A stretch of DNA of 19,659 nucleotides from Geobacter sp. UBA6169 (lineage in GTDB: Bacteria > Desulfobacterota > Desulfuromonadia > Geobacterales > Pseudopelobacteraceae): positions 13,416 through 33,074 of the forward strand of contig DIUB01000213.1 of assembly GCA_002422265.1 (NCBI GenBank), written 5' to 3'. Below, piece after piece: positions 7,980-15,072 of this stretch (position 1 is the first letter of the stretch; each line of letters opens with the position of its first letter). The notes under the pieces are model-generated. The model was not told the DNA's origin. It saw only the letters and a program-made list of their open reading frames with translations, and made no database searches. The position numbers and the translations under genes were made by a program.

Positions 7980-8327
7980 TTATGCGTTCCGGGTAAGGGA
8001 GATCTGTGTGCAGAGCTCCTCATAGTGATCGCGTCCGCTATGAAAACGGATGATCCGAACCCCCATGCCCCCTTTTTTTGCCAGATGGAACAGGTTTTGG
8101 GGGACCCGGCGGGCCCACATGACCCTGGCGTCGAAGCAGATCGGTTGCTGATCAAACAGTAGTTCGACTGTTACAACGGTGTTGGGGCTACAGACATTGG
8201 CTGTTTTAATAAACATGCCGGTGGGAGAGATATCCTCCGTAAATGCCTTGCGAATCAAGGCTCCATCCGTGCCGAAACTGAGAGCAACCCGCTTGCGTTT
8301 CCTGTGTATGAGTCGTTTGTCAGACAC
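7980..8327 (-). CDS. Small PilZ-domain protein, probable c-di-GMP receptor
   Basis: This 115-residue protein is essentially one PilZ domain. It shows the two c-di-GMP-binding motifs: an RxxxR stretch in the basic segment HRKRKRV (Arg9 to Arg13) and D-x-S-x-x-G as DISPTG (residues 32-37). A beta-rich body follows, containing VTVELLF and RVMWARR. The start is GTG at 8327, chosen because a perfect AAGGAGG lies 6 nt upstream on the minus strand; the much longer open frame to 8609 runs through the thi riboswitch region and is not credible. It heads the minus-strand block leading to flbD-motA-motB, which suggests motility or surface-behaviour control by c-di-GMP, though this is inference from context. 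Confidence 0.87.
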   Translation of the reverse strand: MSDKRLIHRKRKRVALSFGTDGALIRKAFTEDISPTGMFIKTANVCSPNTVVTVELLFDQQPICFDARVMWARRVPQNLFHLAKKGGMGVRIIRFHSGRDHYEELCTQISLTRNA

Positions 8328-8415
8328 AGCATGCCTCCTTGCGTTGTACACCAGAGAATGCAGAACACCATACCACATTCTGAAGAAACTGCACCTGTTC
8401 TTACACGATAATGCG

Positions 8416-8444
8416 TTGACACAGGCCTGATTATCTACTAGGTT
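8416..8444 (+). promoter_or_regulatory. Candidate sigma70 promoter of the thi operon
   Basis: A perfect TTGACA at 8416-8421 is followed after 17 bp by TAGGTT at 8439-8444, which keeps the important T-A....T positions of the -10 box. The predicted start, near 8450, leaves about 35 nt before the TPP aptamer. The position in the divergent gap between the PilZ gene and thiS fits. Confidence 0.5.
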
Positions 8445-8484
8445 TAAGACGATTCTTAAGCAGTACACCACCGATACAGAAGTA

Positions 8485-8569
8485 CCGCTAGGGGAGTTTC
8501 GACTGAGAGCGGCCTGAATGGCCGTGACCCTTGGAACCTGATCCGGGTAATGCCGGCGTAGGGAAGCGG
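8485..8569 (+). promoter_or_regulatory. TPP riboswitch aptamer (thi box)
   Basis: The sequence carries the hallmark elements of the TPP aptamer: GGGGAGTTTCGACTGAGAG at 8491-8509 (CUGAGA core), a variable hairpin GGCC/GGCC at 8511-8523, ACCC...GGAACCTGATC at 8527-8543, and TAATGCCGGCGTAGGGAAG at 8548-8566. P1 is formed by ccgct 8485-8489 and agcgg 8565-8569. Binding of thiamine pyrophosphate should lower expression of the downstream thiamine genes. Confidence 0.95.
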
Positions 8570-8600
8570 CAGATTTTAAGATGGAGATTAAAATCGCCGC
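8566..8600 (+). promoter_or_regulatory. Antiterminator of the thi riboswitch
   Basis: Bases 8566-8570 (gcggc) and 8572-8579 (gattttaa) are complementary to 8596-8600 (gccgc) and 8588-8595 (ttaaaatc). This gives 13 bp with a single bulged A at 8571. The 5' arm reuses the 3' strand of aptamer P1 and the 3' arm reuses the 5' arm of the terminator, so the helix excludes both. It is a prediction by complementarity. Confidence 0.75.
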
Positions 8601-8634
8601 CCCTTGCAAGTCAGGAGGTGGCGATTTTGTTTTT
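8590..8634 (+). terminator. Intrinsic terminator controlled by the TPP riboswitch
   Basis: The perfect 9 bp stem aaaatcgcc (8590-8598) / ggcgatttt (8620-8628) extends inward through 8599-8604 and 8613-8619 with one bulge. It is followed by a T-run at 8630-8634. It lies between the aptamer and the thiS ribosome site CAGGAGG (8635-8641), the expected place for transcription attenuation. Confidence 0.85.
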
Positions 8635-8648
8635 CAGGAGGTACAGAG

Positions 8649-8849
8649 ATGCAACTGACAGTGAATGGCGAGGTACACGAGCTGCCGGACAACAGTACGG
8701 TCAGGCAGCTGCTTGAAGGGCTGCAGATTCCGCTAACGCGGGTTGCGGTTGAGGTGAATCTGGAGATTGTGCCCAGGGCAACCTATGCAGAGCGGACATT
8801 GCAGGACGGTGACAAGATTGAGATCGTACATTTTGTAGGAGGAGGATAG
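8649..8849 (+). CDS. thiS: Sulfur carrier protein ThiS
   Basis: This 66-residue ubiquitin-like carrier delivers sulfur, as a C-terminal thiocarboxylate, to thiazole synthase. It begins MQLTVNGEVHEL, a typical ThiS first strand. It carries the family block VAVEVNLEIVPRATY and the terminal DGDKIEIVHFVGGG, whose last two glycines are the activated end. The ATG at 8649 has CAGGAGG 7 nt upstream, directly after the riboswitch terminator. No thiF or thiH gene is present in the window, so the adenylyltransferase and the dehydroglycine source must be encoded elsewhere. thiG starts 4 nt after the stop. Confidence 0.95.
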   Translation: MQLTVNGEVHELPDNSTVRQLLEGLQIPLTRVAVEVNLEIVPRATYAERTLQDGDKIEIVHFVGGG

Positions 8850-8853
8850 CGTT

Positions 8854-9633
8854 ATGGCACAGGGAAAACTGACAATCGCAGGCAGGGAGTTCAATTCACG
8901 GCTGATGGTGGGCACCGGTAAATATGCCAGTAATGAACAGATGGTGGCAGCCCTGGAAGCCTCGGGAGCCGAAATCATCACCGTGGCAGTACGCCGGGTC
9001 AATCTGGCCGAGATGGGCAAAGGTTGCATGCTTGACTACATTGACCCCAATAAATATACCCTGCTGCCCAACACAGCGGCCTGCTACACCGCAGAGGACG
9101 CCATCCGTACCTGCCGCCTGGCACGTGAGGCCGGCCTGTCCGACATGGTCAAGCTGGAGGTGCTGGGGGATGAAAAGACCCTTTTCCCGGACAATGAAGA
9201 GCTGCTCAAGGCAGCCAAGGTGCTGGTGGCAGAAGGGTTCACCGTACTGCCCTACTGCAGCGACGACGTGATCCTCTGCAAAAAACTGGAGCAGCTGGGC
9301 TGTGCAGCGGTGATGCCGTTGGCCGCACCGATCGGCAGCGGTCTCGGTATCCGCAACCCCTACAACCTCAAGATCATCATGGAGGCAGTCAGCGTGCCGG
9401 TGATCGTGGATGCAGGGGTTGGCACCGCTTCTGACGCCGCTCTGGCCATGGAGCTGGGTTGTGACGGTATTTTGATGAACACCGCCATTGCCGGTGCCAA
9501 GGATCCGGTTGCCATGGCCCGGGCCATGAAACTGGGGGTTGAGGCCGGACGACTGGCCTACGAGGCTGGACGGATTCCCAAGAAATTGTATGCCACGGCT
9601 TCTTCGCCGCTGACTGACCTGATCGGTTCGTGA
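8854..9633 (+). CDS. thiG: Thiazole synthase ThiG
   Basis: This 259-residue TIM-barrel enzyme condenses 1-deoxy-D-xylulose 5-phosphate, dehydroglycine and the ThiS thiocarboxylate into the thiazole phosphate of thiamine. Recognisable blocks are SRLMVGTGKY near the start, ITVAVRRVN, and VKLEVLGD with the Schiff-base Lys100. LPYCSDD, AAPIGSGLGIRNP and IVDAGVGTASDAA follow, and the protein ends in the usual ASSPL segment. The start ATG 8854 is served by the GGAGGAGGA that encodes the final glycines of ThiS. The stop TGA overlaps the GTG start of thiE (GTGA at 9630-9633). The length matches the family. Confidence 0.97.
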   Translation: MAQGKLTIAGREFNSRLMVGTGKYASNEQMVAALEASGAEIITVAVRRVNLAEMGKGCMLDYIDPNKYTLLPNTAACYTAEDAIRTCRLAREAGLSDMVKLEVLGDEKTLFPDNEELLKAAKVLVAEGFTVLPYCSDDVILCKKLEQLGCAAVMPLAAPIGSGLGIRNPYNLKIIMEAVSVPVIVDAGVGTASDAALAMELGCDGILMNTAIAGAKDPVAMARAMKLGVEAGRLAYEAGRIPKKLYATASSPLTDLIGS

Positions 9634-10244
9634 TCGACTTTTCGCTTTATCTGATTACCGACCGCCACCAGACCGGAGGGCGACCGCTTTTGGAGGTGGT
9701 TGAGGCGGCACTCAGCGGTGGGGTCCGGGCGGTGCAGCTGCGGGAAAAAGATCTGCCCACGGCAGAGTTGTACGACCTGGCCTGGGAACTGCGTTCCCTG
9801 ACCGCCCGTTATGATGCTCGTTTGTTGATCAACGAGCGGATCGACCTGGCCCTGGCAGTGGAAGCCGACGGTGTTCAGCTGGGGATCGCCTCCCTGCCGG
9901 TCACGGCCGCCCGCCGCATTGCGCCGGATCTGCTGATCGGCTACTCCAGCCACGCCGTGGCTGAGGCCGCCGCCGCCCTGGCCAAGGGGGCCGATTTTGT
10001 GACCTTTGGTCCGGTCTTTCCCACCCCTTCCAAGGCCGTCTACGGTGAACCGCTGGGTCTGGCACAGCTGACCCGGGCCTGCGAGGCGGTCACCGGCCCG
10101 GTCTTTGCCTTGGGGGGGATCAAGCAGGCCAACCTGAGTCAGGTGACAGCAGCCGGCTGCTACCGGGTGGCCCTGATTTCCGATATACTGGCTGCTCCGG
10201 ATCCGGCCGCAGCTGCCGAGTCCTTCCGAAGGGGTCTGCAATAA
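9630..10244 (+). CDS. thiE: Thiamine-phosphate synthase ThiE
   Basis: This 204-residue TIM-barrel enzyme joins hydroxymethylpyrimidine diphosphate and thiazole phosphate into thiamine phosphate. Motifs seen are LYLITDR at residues 7-11 onward, the pyrophosphate-binding VQLREKD (about 35-41), LLINERIDLALAVEADGVQLG, GYSSHAVAEA and GADFVTFGPVFPTPSK, followed by FALGGI near the C-terminus. The family usually has DGVHLGQ where this has DGVQLGI, a modest departure that does not rule out activity. Translation starts at GTG 9630 overlapping the thiG stop, so it is coupled. The radical SAM gene begins 14 nt downstream. Confidence 0.94.
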   Translation: MIDFSLYLITDRHQTGGRPLLEVVEAALSGGVRAVQLREKDLPTAELYDLAWELRSLTARYDARLLINERIDLALAVEADGVQLGIASLPVTAARRIAPDLLIGYSSHAVAEAAAALAKGADFVTFGPVFPTPSKAVYGEPLGLAQLTRACEAVTGPVFALGGIKQANLSQVTAAGCYRVALISDILAAPDPAAAAESFRRGLQ

Positions 10245-10258
10245 CCAAAAGGTCTTCA

Positions 10259-11206
10259 ATGTCGTCGCTCTCATCCCAACATATCCATCCCGACCTGCGG
10301 ATCAACTCCTACGGCCACTACCTGCGTAATCGCTTCGGTTGCCGGGTCAGCAAGGTCAATGTGGACGCCGGCTTTACTTGCCCCAACCGTGACGGCAGCA
10401 AGGGGACCGGCGGCTGCATCTACTGCAATAATGTTTCCTTTTCCCCCCGTGATACCCTGGCCGAGATCCCGCTGGAGGAGCAGGTTACCGCCGGGATGGC
10501 CTATCATCGTCAGCGGCTGACATCAGAAAAGTTCATCGTCTATTTCCAGAAGTACACCAACACCTACGCCTCGGTGGAACACCTGGCCGATCTGTACCAG
10601 CGGGCCCTGGCACTGCCTGACGTACTGGGTATCTCGGTCGGTACCCGGCCGGATTGCCTGACCGATGAGGCGTTGGAGCTGTTGACCCGTATCGCCCGGG
10701 ATCACTACGTCTGCCTGGAGCTGGGACTGCAGTCGGCCGACGACGCCATACTGGAACGGATCAACCGGGGTCATTCGCTGGAGGATTTTACTCGTGCCGT
10801 AGAGCGGGCCAGTGGACGTGGGCTCGACATCTGTGCCCACCTGATCTATGGTTTTAGCGGTGAGCAGCCGGACGAGTTCATCAAGAGCGCTGACCTGCTC
10901 AACAGCCTGCCCGGCATCAGATCGGTCAAACTGCACCAGTTGCACGCCGTTGAGGGGACCGAACTGGCTGCCATGTACCGTCGCGGCGAGTTTACCCCGC
11001 TCACGCTTGAGCAGTATGTTGCGACCGCCGCCGATTTTCTGGAACGGCTGGCTCCCCGGATCAGCATCCAGCGTTTGTACGGCTCATCACCCCTGGAGAT
11101 CAGGGTGGCACCGCAATGGGGTTTGAAGAACAACCAGCTGTGGTATGCTGTGCTGAACGAACTGAAATGTCGTGGCAGCCGTCAAGGCGCCCGCTACAAG
11201 GAGTAA
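10259..11206 (+). CDS. YhcC-type (TIGR01212-like) radical SAM protein
   Basis: This 315-residue radical S-adenosylmethionine enzyme is of uncertain substrate. The [4Fe-4S] cluster cysteines are Cys41, Cys53 and Cys56 in the family motif FTCPNRDG...GGCIYC, with the wider CX11CX2C spacing of YhcC/Elp3-like proteins. Later motifs include KFIVYFQKYTNTYA, ISVGTRPDCL, LELGLQSADD and HLIYGF, typical of the family barrel. A short C-terminal domain ends with a basic tail. No B12-binding or second-cluster domain is seen. The ATG at 10259 follows AAAAGG at 10247-10252. It sits between thiE and gltX with gaps of 14 and 5 nt, so it is surely in the same transcript, although this does not prove a thiamine or tRNA role. 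Confidence 0.9.
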   Translation: MSSLSSQHIHPDLRINSYGHYLRNRFGCRVSKVNVDAGFTCPNRDGSKGTGGCIYCNNVSFSPRDTLAEIPLEEQVTAGMAYHRQRLTSEKFIVYFQKYTNTYASVEHLADLYQRALALPDVLGISVGTRPDCLTDEALELLTRIARDHYVCLELGLQSADDAILERINRGHSLEDFTRAVERASGRGLDICAHLIYGFSGEQPDEFIKSADLLNSLPGIRSVKLHQLHAVEGTELAAMYRRGEFTPLTLEQYVATAADFLERLAPRISIQRLYGSSPLEIRVAPQWGLKNNQLWYAVLNELKCRGSRQGARYKE

Positions 11207-11211
11207 CCAAT

Positions 11212-12615
11212 ATGTCCGATCTACGCGTCCGTTTTGCCCCCTCCCCCACCGGCTACCTGCATGTGGGGGGTGCCCGCACCGCCCTGTTCAACTGGCTCTA
11301 CGCCCGCCACTTTGGCGGCACCTTTATCCTGAGGATTGAGGATACCGACACCGAACGTTCCACCCAGGAGTCGGTGGACGCCATTCTGCAGGGGATGGAG
11401 TGGCTGGGGCTGGATTGGGACGAAGGGCCCTTCTACCAGACCGACAACTTTCCGCTCTACAGACAGCATGTGCAGAAGCTGTTGGATGAAGGCAAGGCCT
11501 ACCGCTGCTGGTGCAGGCCGGAGGAGCTGGAGGCCAAGCGGGAGGCGGCCATGGCCGAGGGACGCAAGCCCAAGTACGACGGTACCTGCCGTTACCGTGC
11601 GGACCAGCCGCTGGAGCAACCCCATGTGATCCGCTTCAAGGCCCCTGAGGAAGGAGAGACCGCTTTTGACGATCTGATCAAAGGTCGGATCGCCTTCCCG
11701 AACGCCGAGCTGGATGACTTGATCATCAGCCGCACCGACGGTACCCCCACCTACAACTTCTGCGTGGTGATCGACGATGCCCTGATGCGGATCTCCCACG
11801 TGATCCGCGGCGACGATCATGTCAACAATACCCCGCGCCAGATCCAGTTGTACGAGGCGCTGGGCTACCCGGTGCCGCTCTTCGCCCATGTGCCGATGAT
11901 CCTGGGCAGCGACAAGGCCCGGCTTTCCAAACGTCACGGCGCAACCAGCGTGATCGCCTACCGCGACATGGGCTACCTGCCGGAGGCGCTGAACAACTAT
12001 CTGGTCCGGCTGGGCTGGAGCCACGGAGATGACGAGATCTTCTCTCGGGTTGAGATGGTCGAGAAATTCGACATCAACCACGTCGGCCGCGCGCCATCGC
12101 TCTTCAATCCGGACAAACTCAATTGGCTGAACGCCCACTACATCAAGCACTCGGACCCGGCCCGGCTGGCAGAGCTGCTTAAACCCCACCTGGCTTCACG
12201 GGGTGTAGCTGACACTGCAGCGCCTGACCTGGCCGGGGTGGCGGCTACCCTGCAGGAGCGAGCCCAGACCCTGGAGGAGATGGCCGAGCGAGCCCTGTTC
12301 TACTATCAGGCCCCTGCCAGCTACGATGAGGCGGCTTTGGCCAAATTTGAAAAGTCGCATCTGGTTGCGGTATATGCAGCGGTGGGGGCGGCATTGCAGG
12401 AGGCGCAACCAGCCGATACAGTGGCAGTGGATGCGCTGTTCAAGCAGCTCTGCAGTGATAACAGCTGGAAGATGCCCCAGGTGGGTCAGCCGGTGCGGAT
12501 TGCGTTGTCAGGCAGTACCCAGGCACCGGGAATCGGAGAAATGGTGATGGCGTTAGGTGTGACAGAAACCGTTGTCCGCCTGGAGAGGGCCGGGAAGTGG
12601 CTGGTGAACCGGTAG
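11212..12615 (+). CDS. gltX: Glutamyl-tRNA synthetase
   Basis: This 467-residue class I aminoacyl-tRNA synthetase attaches glutamate to tRNA-Glu. The HIGH-type signature is HVGG at residues 17-20, in the block RFAPSPTGYLHVGGARTALF. The KMSKS-type signature is RLSKR at 237-241. A zinc-site-like set Cys99, Cys101 and Cys126 (CWC...YDGTC) resembles that of the E. coli enzyme. The C-terminal 150 residues are the helical anticodon-binding domain. The start ATG 11212 is set by AAGGAG at 11198-11203; a longer frame from 11116 overlaps the radical SAM gene and was rejected. The stop lies only 6 bp from the convergent PilZ gene, with no intrinsic terminator between them. I cannot tell from sequence whether it also charges tRNA-Gln. 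Confidence 0.96.
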   Translation: MSDLRVRFAPSPTGYLHVGGARTALFNWLYARHFGGTFILRIEDTDTERSTQESVDAILQGMEWLGLDWDEGPFYQTDNFPLYRQHVQKLLDEGKAYRCWCRPEELEAKREAAMAEGRKPKYDGTCRYRADQPLEQPHVIRFKAPEEGETAFDDLIKGRIAFPNAELDDLIISRTDGTPTYNFCVVIDDALMRISHVIRGDDHVNNTPRQIQLYEALGYPVPLFAHVPMILGSDKARLSKRHGATSVIAYRDMGYLPEALNNYLVRLGWSHGDDEIFSRVEMVEKFDINHVGRAPSLFNPDKLNWLNAHYIKHSDPARLAELLKPHLASRGVADTAAPDLAGVAATLQERAQTLEEMAERALFYYQAPASYDEAALAKFEKSHLVAVYAAVGAALQEAQPADTVAVDALFKQLCSDNSWKMPQVGQPVRIALSGSTQAPGIGEMVMALGVTETVVRLERAGKWLVNR

Positions 12616-12621
12616 CTTTTC

Positions 12622-13326
12622 TTAAATTTTCAGCTCGCGAATGATTTCGGCCTGACGTTGGGCGATATAGCGACCAATCAGGTCTTCGCTGCGGCGGTCA
12701 TGTTCAAACAACATGATGCAGCGGCAGGGTTTCTCCTGTGATTCAAAGCGCAGCAGGCGTGCCATGATTCGCAACTGCTGGGGTGTTGTCTGGCCTTGCA
12801 GTTGAAAGGCCAGGTTCAGGTAAAAATAACGGTAATTACCAAGGAGCGTCTTATCCGGTATTTCAAGGGCACACCCCCCCAGTGAAAGATCCTTCAGTTT
12901 CGCCGTAAACCGATCAGGACCGGCCTCAACCGGCACCTGAAACAGGCCGCCGATCTTGACCCGCAAGGCATTGCGCCGGTCAGGCAGTACCTCGACATAG
13001 GAGAACTCGGACAGGGTGATTTCGTCAGTATCTTCGGTGTATTCGGCGGTGGCATAGACATCGTGCGGGAGCGTACGGGAACGGAGGATGGTGTAGCGGC
13101 TGAGCTTGACGGCACGGCTCTGGGTCTGATTGGTGCGGCAGACCAGCGAATCGCCGAAGAGGTAGAGCAGTTCCGCGGCCGAGGCGATCGGCACCTCCTT
13201 GTAGTAGTTGAAGAACTGGAGATCATGGCGCTCCTTCTGGGCAAAGGCAAGCAGCAGCTCCAGTATCTCGCCCGGTGCACCGCGATCCAGCAACCGCAGT
13301 TGATCCTCGTACTGCATCTTTTCCAT
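12622..13326 (-). CDS. PilZ-domain protein with an N-terminal extension
   Basis: This 234-residue cytoplasmic protein is a probable c-di-GMP receptor. Residues 1-110 form a mixed alpha/beta N-terminal part I do not recognise by sequence; the layout resembles YcgR-type proteins, which have a separate domain before PilZ. The PilZ domain, about residues 113-230, shows RNALR (Arg118 to Arg122, the RxxxR motif) and DLSLGG (Asp146 to Gly151, the D-x-S-x-x-G motif). The start at 13326 was preferred to an upstream in-frame ATG because AAAGGAGG lies just before it on the minus strand. It is divergent from cysS and convergent with gltX, so it is probably monocistronic. A flagellar-brake role is possible but is inference only. 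Confidence 0.85.
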   Translation of the reverse strand: MEKMQYEDQLRLLDRGAPGEILELLLAFAQKERHDLQFFNYYKEVPIASAAELLYLFGDSLVCRTNQTQSRAVKLSRYTILRSRTLPHDVYATAEYTEDTDEITLSEFSYVEVLPDRRNALRVKIGGLFQVPVEAGPDRFTAKLKDLSLGGCALEIPDKTLLGNYRYFYLNLAFQLQGQTTPQQLRIMARLLRFESQEKPCRCIMLFEHDRRSEDLIGRYIAQRQAEIIRELKI

Positions 13327-13427
13327 GTCTTGCTCTCCTCCTTTCACTGTAGCATTCCGATACCTGTGCTGCAAGCGCTCTCGCTCTTGCCTTCAGGGGC
13401 AAATCATGACAAAGTGACCAAAAAATC

Positions 13428-13496
13428 AGGGGCAAGGGTCAGGGGTCAAGGGTCACGTTTGGTGTCCTTGTCCCTTGCCCCTTGCCCCTTGCCCCT
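13428..13496 (+). repeat. Heptamer array with inverted halves upstream of cysS
   Basis: The right half (about 13471-13496) is a direct repeat of the 7-mer CCCTTGC/CCCTTGT, about three and a half units. The left half (13428-13454) contains the reverse complement units GCAAGGG, TCAGGGG and TCAAGGG. The two halves can pair into a long GC-rich hairpin; the outermost 11 bp (13428-13438 with 13486-13496) are perfect, and the inner part has a few mismatches and a wobble. The cysS ribosome site GGAG (13497-13500) directly abuts the hairpin, so folding could hide it. No T-run follows, so it is not an ordinary terminator. Confidence 0.8.
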
Positions 13497-13505
13497 GGAG
13501 TTTGT

Positions 13506-14969
13506 ATGCCGCTGCGTCTCTACAATACCCTCTCTGGTGAAAAAGAGCTGTTCGTCCCCCGTGTCCCCGGCAAGGTAGGGATGTATGTCTGCGGAGTGAC
13601 GGTCTATGATCTCTGCCATATCGGCCATGCCCGGGCCGGTATCGTGTTTGACATGATCTACCGTTATCTGCAGTTTGCCGGGTATGAGGTGACCTACGTC
13701 CGCAATTATACCGACATTGACGACAAGATCATCAACCGGGCCAATCAGGAAGGGACCGACTACCGCACCATTGCGGACCGCTATATTGCCACCTTTGATG
13801 AAGATATGGACCGGCTGGGCATGCGACGCCCCACCCTTGAGCCCAAGGCCACCGAGCATATCGACGACATCATCACCATTATTCAGCAGTTGATCGAGAA
13901 CGGTCATGCTTATGCAACAGAGGGGGATGTCTACTTTTCCGTGGAGACCTTTGGTGAGTATCTGAAGCTTTCCAAACGGAATCTGGAGGATATGCAGGCC
14001 GGTGCGCGGGTTGAGGTGGATGAGCGCAAGCGTAACCCGATGGATTTTGCCCTCTGGAAGAGCTCCAAACCGGGTGAGCCGTGGTGGGAATCACCCTGGG
14101 GCCAGGGGCGGCCCGGCTGGCACATTGAGTGTTCAGCCATGAGCATGCGTTTTCTGGGGCCCTCCTTTGATATCCATGGCGGCGGCAAGGATCTGGTCTT
14201 TCCCCATCATGAAAACGAGATCGCCCAGTCTGAGTGTGCCAACGGCTGTCAGTTTGTGAAGTACTGGCTGCACAACGGTTTTGTGAACATCAACAGCGAG
14301 AAGATGAGCAAGTCCCTGGGTAATTTCTTTTCCATCCGGGAGGTGCTGCAATTGTTCCATCCCGAGGTGCTGCGCTTTTTTATCCTGCAGGCCCATTACC
14401 GCTCGCCCCTTGATTATTCCGATCAGAACCTGCGGGAGGCGCAGGCCGGACTGGCCCGGATTTACGAAGCATTGGCAGGACTGGATGCTGCCCTGGCAGA
14501 GCAGGCTGACGATCTGCAGACCGTGCCTTCGGCAGCAGAACTGGCTGAAAAGGCTGCCGGTCTGGAGCCTCGCTTCAGGGAGGCTATGGACGATGATTTC
14601 AACACGGCCCAGGCCCTGGGAATCCTGTTTGATACGGTGCGAACCCTGAACCGCTTTCTGGCAGAAGGGGGTGGACGGAATACAGAATCGCGCCCGGCCC
14701 TGGAGCAGCTGCGCCGCTCAGTTGACCGGATCGGCGATGTGCTGGGACTGTTTCAGACCAGGGCTGCTGACTGGCTGGCAGAGCGCGAGGCAGAAAAGAG
14801 CCGGCAGCTCACGGTCACCGAGCAAGAGATCCAGTCCCTGATCACTGAGCGTGCAGAAGCCCGTAAGGCAAAGAATTTTGCCCGCAGTGACGAGATTCGG
14901 GATTACCTGCTGGCCAACAATATCCAGTTGGTGGATACTCCTCAAGGCACCACCTGGAAAGTGAAATAA
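13506..14969 (+). CDS. cysS: Cysteinyl-tRNA synthetase
   Basis: This 487-residue class I synthetase charges tRNA-Cys. HIGH is at residues 38-41 (CHIGHARAG) and KMSKS at 266-270. The four zinc ligands match the E. coli enzyme almost residue for residue: Cys29, Cys209, His234 and Glu238 (in MYVCGVTVYD, HIECSAMS and FPHHENE). The C-terminal helical anticodon region is intact and the length is normal. The ATG at 13506 was chosen over a TTG at 13482, because that start lies inside the heptamer repeat and would add a repeat-encoded peptide; GGAG at 13497-13500 fits the ATG. Heptamer arrays flank the gene on both sides. Confidence 0.96.
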   Translation: MPLRLYNTLSGEKELFVPRVPGKVGMYVCGVTVYDLCHIGHARAGIVFDMIYRYLQFAGYEVTYVRNYTDIDDKIINRANQEGTDYRTIADRYIATFDEDMDRLGMRRPTLEPKATEHIDDIITIIQQLIENGHAYATEGDVYFSVETFGEYLKLSKRNLEDMQAGARVEVDERKRNPMDFALWKSSKPGEPWWESPWGQGRPGWHIECSAMSMRFLGPSFDIHGGGKDLVFPHHENEIAQSECANGCQFVKYWLHNGFVNINSEKMSKSLGNFFSIREVLQLFHPEVLRFFILQAHYRSPLDYSDQNLREAQAGLARIYEALAGLDAALAEQADDLQTVPSAAELAEKAAGLEPRFREAMDDDFNTAQALGILFDTVRTLNRFLAEGGGRNTESRPALEQLRRSVDRIGDVLGLFQTRAADWLAEREAEKSRQLTVTEQEIQSLITERAEARKAKNFARSDEIRDYLLANNIQLVDTPQGTTWKVK

Positions 14970-15016
14970 GGTTCGGCCATCACAAGCGATCGGCAGAGGC
15001 TGAAGAAAAATAAGTT

Positions 15017-15042
15017 CTTGCCCCTTGCCCCTTGACCCTTGC
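15017..15042 (+). repeat. Heptamer array downstream of cysS
   Basis: Three consecutive 7-mers, CCCCTTG (15021-15027), CCCCTTG (15028-15034) and ACCCTTG (15035-15041), are preceded by CTTG. They are the same family and orientation as the right half of the array upstream of cysS. A weak promoter-like pair, TTGCCC 15025-15030 and TATGTT 15047-15052 with a 16 bp spacer, overlaps it, so the repeat might supply a -35 box for the kinase gene. This last point is speculative. Confidence 0.8.
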
Positions 15043-15072
15043 GTGGTATGTTTACTCTCGGAGCCAGCCGAT

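Noticed and set aside
7961..8155. N-terminal extension of the P-loop/DRTGG protein
   Set aside because: It would read through the PilZ gene in another frame; the ATG at 7960 has a good ribosome site and the P-loop starts normally after it.
11221..12189. 322-codon minus-strand frame inside gltX
   Set aside because: It is antisense to unmistakable glutamyl-tRNA synthetase sequence.
13346..13374. Promoter-like TTGCAG-17-TACAGT on the minus strand before the second PilZ gene
   Set aside because: The implied transcript would start within or next to the ribosome site, and the match to consensus is only moderate.
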